Positions 41,771 through 44,163 of a stretch of 44,163 nt of DNA are shown here, piece by piece. The position numbers and the translations under genes were made by a program. The stretch comes from Gelidibacter algens (lineage in GTDB: Bacteria > Bacteroidota > Bacteroidia > Flavobacteriales > Flavobacteriaceae). Positions within the stretch are counted from its first letter, which is position 1. The number at the start of each line of letters is the position of its first letter. The stretch is from the NCBI RefSeq assembly GCF_001678675.1, contig NZ_LZRN01000035.1:1-44163 (forward strand). Reading direction: 5' to 3'. The notes under the pieces were generated by a model. The model made no database searches and was not told the DNA's origin. It worked only from the letters and a program-made list of their open reading frames with translations.

Positions 41771-43126
41771 CTAGTTTTTGATAATAGACTTCATATTGTC
41801 CGTTTTATCGTGAAAAACCCCAGTAGCGATAGGCATTATTTTTTCTGTTGAAGGATCTGGCATATAGTTCCAACCTATTTTTTCGTCTTCGTCCAGAAGT
41901 ACGTAGCCACTTGTAATACTTTCGATTCCTAATTTGGTAATTTCAATGAACAACAATGCGCTGGCATCTCTTAATTCATTACTGCTATGCATGGCCAAAC
42001 TTCGTGAACGCACTTTTTCTAAACCTAACTCTATCGCTACTTCTCGGGTCTGCTTTTCAGCTTTTTTAAGATCGAGAAATCTGCGGTGCGCAAGGTCAAA
42101 AGCTCCAGCGAACTTTTCTAAAATTTCGAGATCTACTTCAGGCGGATTTTTAACTACACCCGGCAAACTATACCCAATTTCCCCGTGGGTGGTGCGCGCC
42201 ATAATAAATGTGAGTCCGCCAATGTGGCGAATGTCATTTTCACTGGGTGCTTGCGGATCTATATTCTGAAAATCGCCAAGGGTGACCATTTTATCCACAT
42301 AGGCTAAAGCGGCTTCGGTATCCATTGGGTAGATTACAATAGCATCATCACTCTTTTCCCAATTGGCCAACATTGGGATGTCTCCGTGAATATGTCTTGG
42401 AAGCTCCATTACAAAACCAATTTTTGTACCATCGCCCGAGGTCATTGCCTTTTCGTATTTCTCGGGCAGCCACATCATATGCCAGAAATAGTGGGCTTCG
42501 TGACCTAGTTTGATAAATTCGGTACGCATGGTGACCACGATATCCAGTAGATCACTTGATTGTTTCATAGCCACCGCTTCTGCACGGATTCTTTGTAGCG
42601 CACCTTCAATTTCAAGTTCTCTGTTTTTTGATTCTAATTCAACCGTGCGGCGTTGTATGGCTTCGCGAAGTTGTTGATTTTCTTCGTTTATTTTTTCAAA
42701 ACCAATGGTTTCGCCTTCTTCTGTTTTGGAATCGGGCATGGAGAAATGTTGGTAGATAAAACGCCAGCCATCTTTGTTTTTTCGTAGTGTACTTGAAAAA
42801 CGGAATCTACTATAGAAATTCCATTCTTTTTCATGAAGAAACCAACCATCAAAAACATGGGTGATAAAAATGAGTTCGCCAAAGTGTTCTAGGGTCTTTG
42901 TTTCATTTCTCAATTCGGTTTTTCCTGCAAATTGATCGCCTGTATCTGCAAAAAACTGAGTGGTATCCTTTCGGTTTAAAAATTCTTCTTTAGTTGCAGA
43001 GCCAATAAAATGATATTCATCGTCTAAAAATTTGTCGTACGTTGCAACATCGCCATTTAGGTAGCTGTGCAACCAGGTGTTGTACACTTTTAGGACTTCG
43101 GTTTCTGTATTTTTATTCACTTTCAT
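41771..43126 (-). CDS. Giant histidine kinase, N-terminal part before a frameshift
   Basis: 451 aa. A SnoaL-like domain (1-135: TWLHSYLNGDVATYDKFLDD, KDGWRFIYQHFSMPDS) is followed by a coiled coil and two sensor modules (ELEIEGALQRIRAEAVAMKQ; VAIELGLEKVRSRSLAMHSS). The frame ends MKSIIKN at a TAG (41771-41773). Dropping the extra A of that TAG (T at 41772) turns it into TGG and continues as NWKKQEPVFVLDLDEKQTIA, directly into the next ORF; the total of 5379 nt is divisible by 3. The N-terminal half therefore belongs to the 1792-aa kinase. Confidence 0.88.
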   Translation of the reverse strand: MKVNKNTETEVLKVYNTWLHSYLNGDVATYDKFLDDEYHFIGSATKEEFLNRKDTTQFFADTGDQFAGKTELRNETKTLEHFGELIFITHVFDGWFLHEKEWNFYSRFRFSSTLRKNKDGWRFIYQHFSMPDSKTEEGETIGFEKINEENQQLREAIQRRTVELESKNRELEIEGALQRIRAEAVAMKQSSDLLDIVVTMRTEFIKLGHEAHYFWHMMWLPEKYEKAMTSGDGTKIGFVMELPRHIHGDIPMLANWEKSDDAIVIYPMDTEAALAYVDKMVTLGDFQNIDPQAPSENDIRHIGGLTFIMARTTHGEIGYSLPGVVKNPPEVDLEILEKFAGAFDLAHRRFLDLKKAEKQTREVAIELGLEKVRSRSLAMHSSNELRDASALLFIEITKLGIESITSGYVLLDEDEKIGWNYMPDPSTEKIMPIATGVFHDKTDNMKSIIKN

Positions 43127-43189
43127 TGTTACTTGTTTTGCGCTTTCGCTGTTGCGTACGCCGTTTACATGGTGTACACTCTGCGTACA

Positions 43190-43320
43190 TAGGAATAAAT
43201 TCCTACGTTATTAAATGGGGTCGAGGCGATGCCTCTTTTTCGTTTTGCCGATGGTACTTTTTTGTTGCTTTTAGAGCCATAGGCTCGGTTCATTTAATAC
43301 CCACGGATTTCAATCCGTGG
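43190..43320. repeat. REP family 2: direct and inverted copy downstream of tnpA2
   Basis: Direct copy: TAGGAATAAATTCCTA hairpin (43190-43205), linker with ATTAAATG, GAGGCGATGCCTC hairpin (43223-43235). Inverted copy: GAGCCATAGGCTC (43274-43286), linker with CATTTAAT, CCACGGATTTCAATCCGTGG (43301-43320). Stems differ but stay paired; the linker is constant. Confidence 0.75.
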
Positions 43321-43332
43321 TGAAACATTTTT

Positions 43333-43794
43333 TTATATCAAATCTTCAAATAGGTACGCTTCATCATATTCTACCTCAAATTCTTTGAGCAATTTGAGAT
43401 ATTCCTCTTTGAACGTTTCCCTCTTATGGTGCTTTTCTTGTCGTTCTATATATTTAAATACATTGTCAACTGCAACTTTGCTATAAGAAAAAACGCCGAA
43501 ACCACGTTGCCACTCAAAGCGTTGTGCTGTCAATTTATGGTCGTTTATATATTTTGATGATTTTGCTTTTACACTTTTCATCAATTCCGAAGGCGAAACC
43601 GAAGGCCGTAAACTTACCAAACAGTGCATATGGTCTTCTACTCCATTTACTATGTAAGTTTTACAACCTGTTTTATTTATTAAATTTCCTATCACACCAT
43701 TCAATTCGACTTTCCAAATAGGGTGTATTAGTGCTTTCCTGTACTTTACTGCAAATACAAATTGTAGGTAGATTTGTGCGTATGTGTTTGCCAT
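43333..43794 (-). CDS. REP-associated tyrosine transposase (Y1, HUH type), second copy
   Basis: 153 aa. MANTYAQIYLQFVFAVKYRK start; HUH motif in VEDHMHCLVSLRP; catalytic Tyr in VFKYIERQEKHH; FEWQRGFGVFSYSK. It is clearly a paralogue of the 32240 gene but diverged, and is flanked by a different REP family (hairpin, ATTAAATG, hairpin). It lies between the giant kinase and another kinase, so it interrupts the kinase cluster. Confidence 0.92.
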   Translation of the reverse strand: MANTYAQIYLQFVFAVKYRKALIHPIWKVELNGVIGNLINKTGCKTYIVNGVEDHMHCLVSLRPSVSPSELMKSVKAKSSKYINDHKLTAQRFEWQRGFGVFSYSKVAVDNVFKYIERQEKHHKRETFKEEYLKLLKEFEVEYDEAYLFEDLI

Positions 43795-43808
43795 GTTTTC
43801 TGTGTTTT

Positions 43809-43926
43809 CATCGGAATGAATTCCGATGTCATTAAATGGGTCGTGCCGATGGCACTTGTTTTTGCACGCTCTGCGTGTGAATCGGAATGAATTCCGACGT
43901 CATTAAATGTATCGTGCCGATGGCAC
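43809..43926. repeat. REP family 2: two direct copies upstream of tnpA2
   Basis: Copy 1: CATCGGAATGAATTCCGATG (43809-43828), linker ATTAAATG, GTGCCGATGGCAC (43843-43855). Copy 2: TCGGAATGAATTCCGA (43882-43897), linker, GTGCCGATGGCAC (43914-43926). A small CACGCTCTGCGTG hairpin (about 43865-43877) lies between, with a TGTACACTCTGCGTACA counterpart near 43173-43189. Confidence 0.8.
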
Positions 43927-43943
43927 TTTTTGTCTTTTCAATA

Positions 43944-44163
43944 TTATTTAGGTATCGGTAATGAAATTACGAATTCTGTTCCTTTATTCTCTTCCGTATA
44001 AACACGTAAATCGCCACCGTGAGCATTGATGATGTCATAGCTCAAACTCAACCCCAAACCTGTGCCTTGCCCTGTTGGTTTGGTGGTAAAAAAGGGTTGG
44101 AATATTTTGTCTAAGGCGCTTTCTGGAATGCCGTTACCATTGTCTTTTACTGAAATTAGAATC
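43944..44163 (-). CDS. Histidine kinase, C-terminal end (partial)
   Basis: Runs off the right edge. The visible 72 residues are the end of a HATPase_c domain: [17 protein letters not shown] (G1), [20 protein letters not shown] (F and G2 boxes) and the final strand [12 protein letters not shown] before TAA. It resembles the other kinases here, so the kinase cluster continues beyond the window. Confidence 0.9.
   Translation of the reverse strand, partial: ILISVKDNGNGIPESALDKIFQPFFTTKPTGQGTGLGLSLSYDIINAHGGDLRVYTEENKGTEFVISLPIPK

Overview
The window comes from a low-GC Bacteroidota genome, most probably family Flavobacteriaceae. The evidence is the gene content (DUF4920, DUF1684, DUF1206 and DUF6090-type proteins, MnmD, SigZ, a YpdA-like reductase), a DnaJ with a reduced zinc finger, TAnnTTTG-type -7 promoter boxes, few Shine-Dalgarno sites, and the dispersed intergenic repeats common in this family. 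No rRNA, tRNA or CRISPR array was seen. All calls come from reading the sequence; no search was run.

Positions 1-4.3 kb hold a minus-strand three-gene block that looks like defence: a 614-aa protein with a C-terminal PD-(D/E)xK nuclease domain, an Abi/UG/DRT-like reverse transcriptase broken by one extra base in an A8 run, and a small partly visible protein that is also frameshifted. A 34-bp tandem repeat lies upstream. At 4.4-9.6 kb there is an unannotated 33-aa protein with 11 cysteines (metallothionein-like) and a strong terminator just before a SigZ-type sigma factor; an Lrp/AsnC regulator with a perfect palindrome in its promoter, flanked by two related four-helix-type proteins; a YpdA-like reductase and an MFS exporter; and, ahead of the exporter, a 24-aa ORF plus terminator laid out like an attenuator.

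Positions 9.6-29.1 kb are mostly housekeeping: a DUF1684 lipoprotein, CrcB, an M49 dipeptidyl peptidase III, a MazG-like hydrolase, IlvE, DUF4920-MnmD, an epimerase, GrpE-DnaJ, an ABC-2 exporter pair, an outer-membrane barrel, a sigma-54-type response regulator (split at a second A8 run), PPK2 and an M28 peptidase.

Positions 29.2-44.2 kb are a signalling and mobile-element region on the minus strand. One operon encodes a REC-class III cyclase fusion, a Pycsar-type transmembrane effector candidate and a DUF1206 membrane protein. A second tight operon encodes a giant seven-module histidine kinase (about 1792 aa, broken by one inserted base), a TPR histidine kinase, a SnoaL-like histidine kinase and a stand-alone REC protein that closely resembles the REC domain of the cyclase. 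Between the two operons lies a cluster of about 200-bp MITE-like inverted-repeat units, one autonomous copy with a Y1 (HUH) transposase, and truncated DUF6090 gene fragments. A second Y1 transposase with a different REP family sits inside the kinase cluster. The best candidate for a new system is the REC-gated cyclase plus Pycsar-like effector plus DUF1206 operon next to the kinase array; the reverse transcriptase plus nuclease operon is the second.
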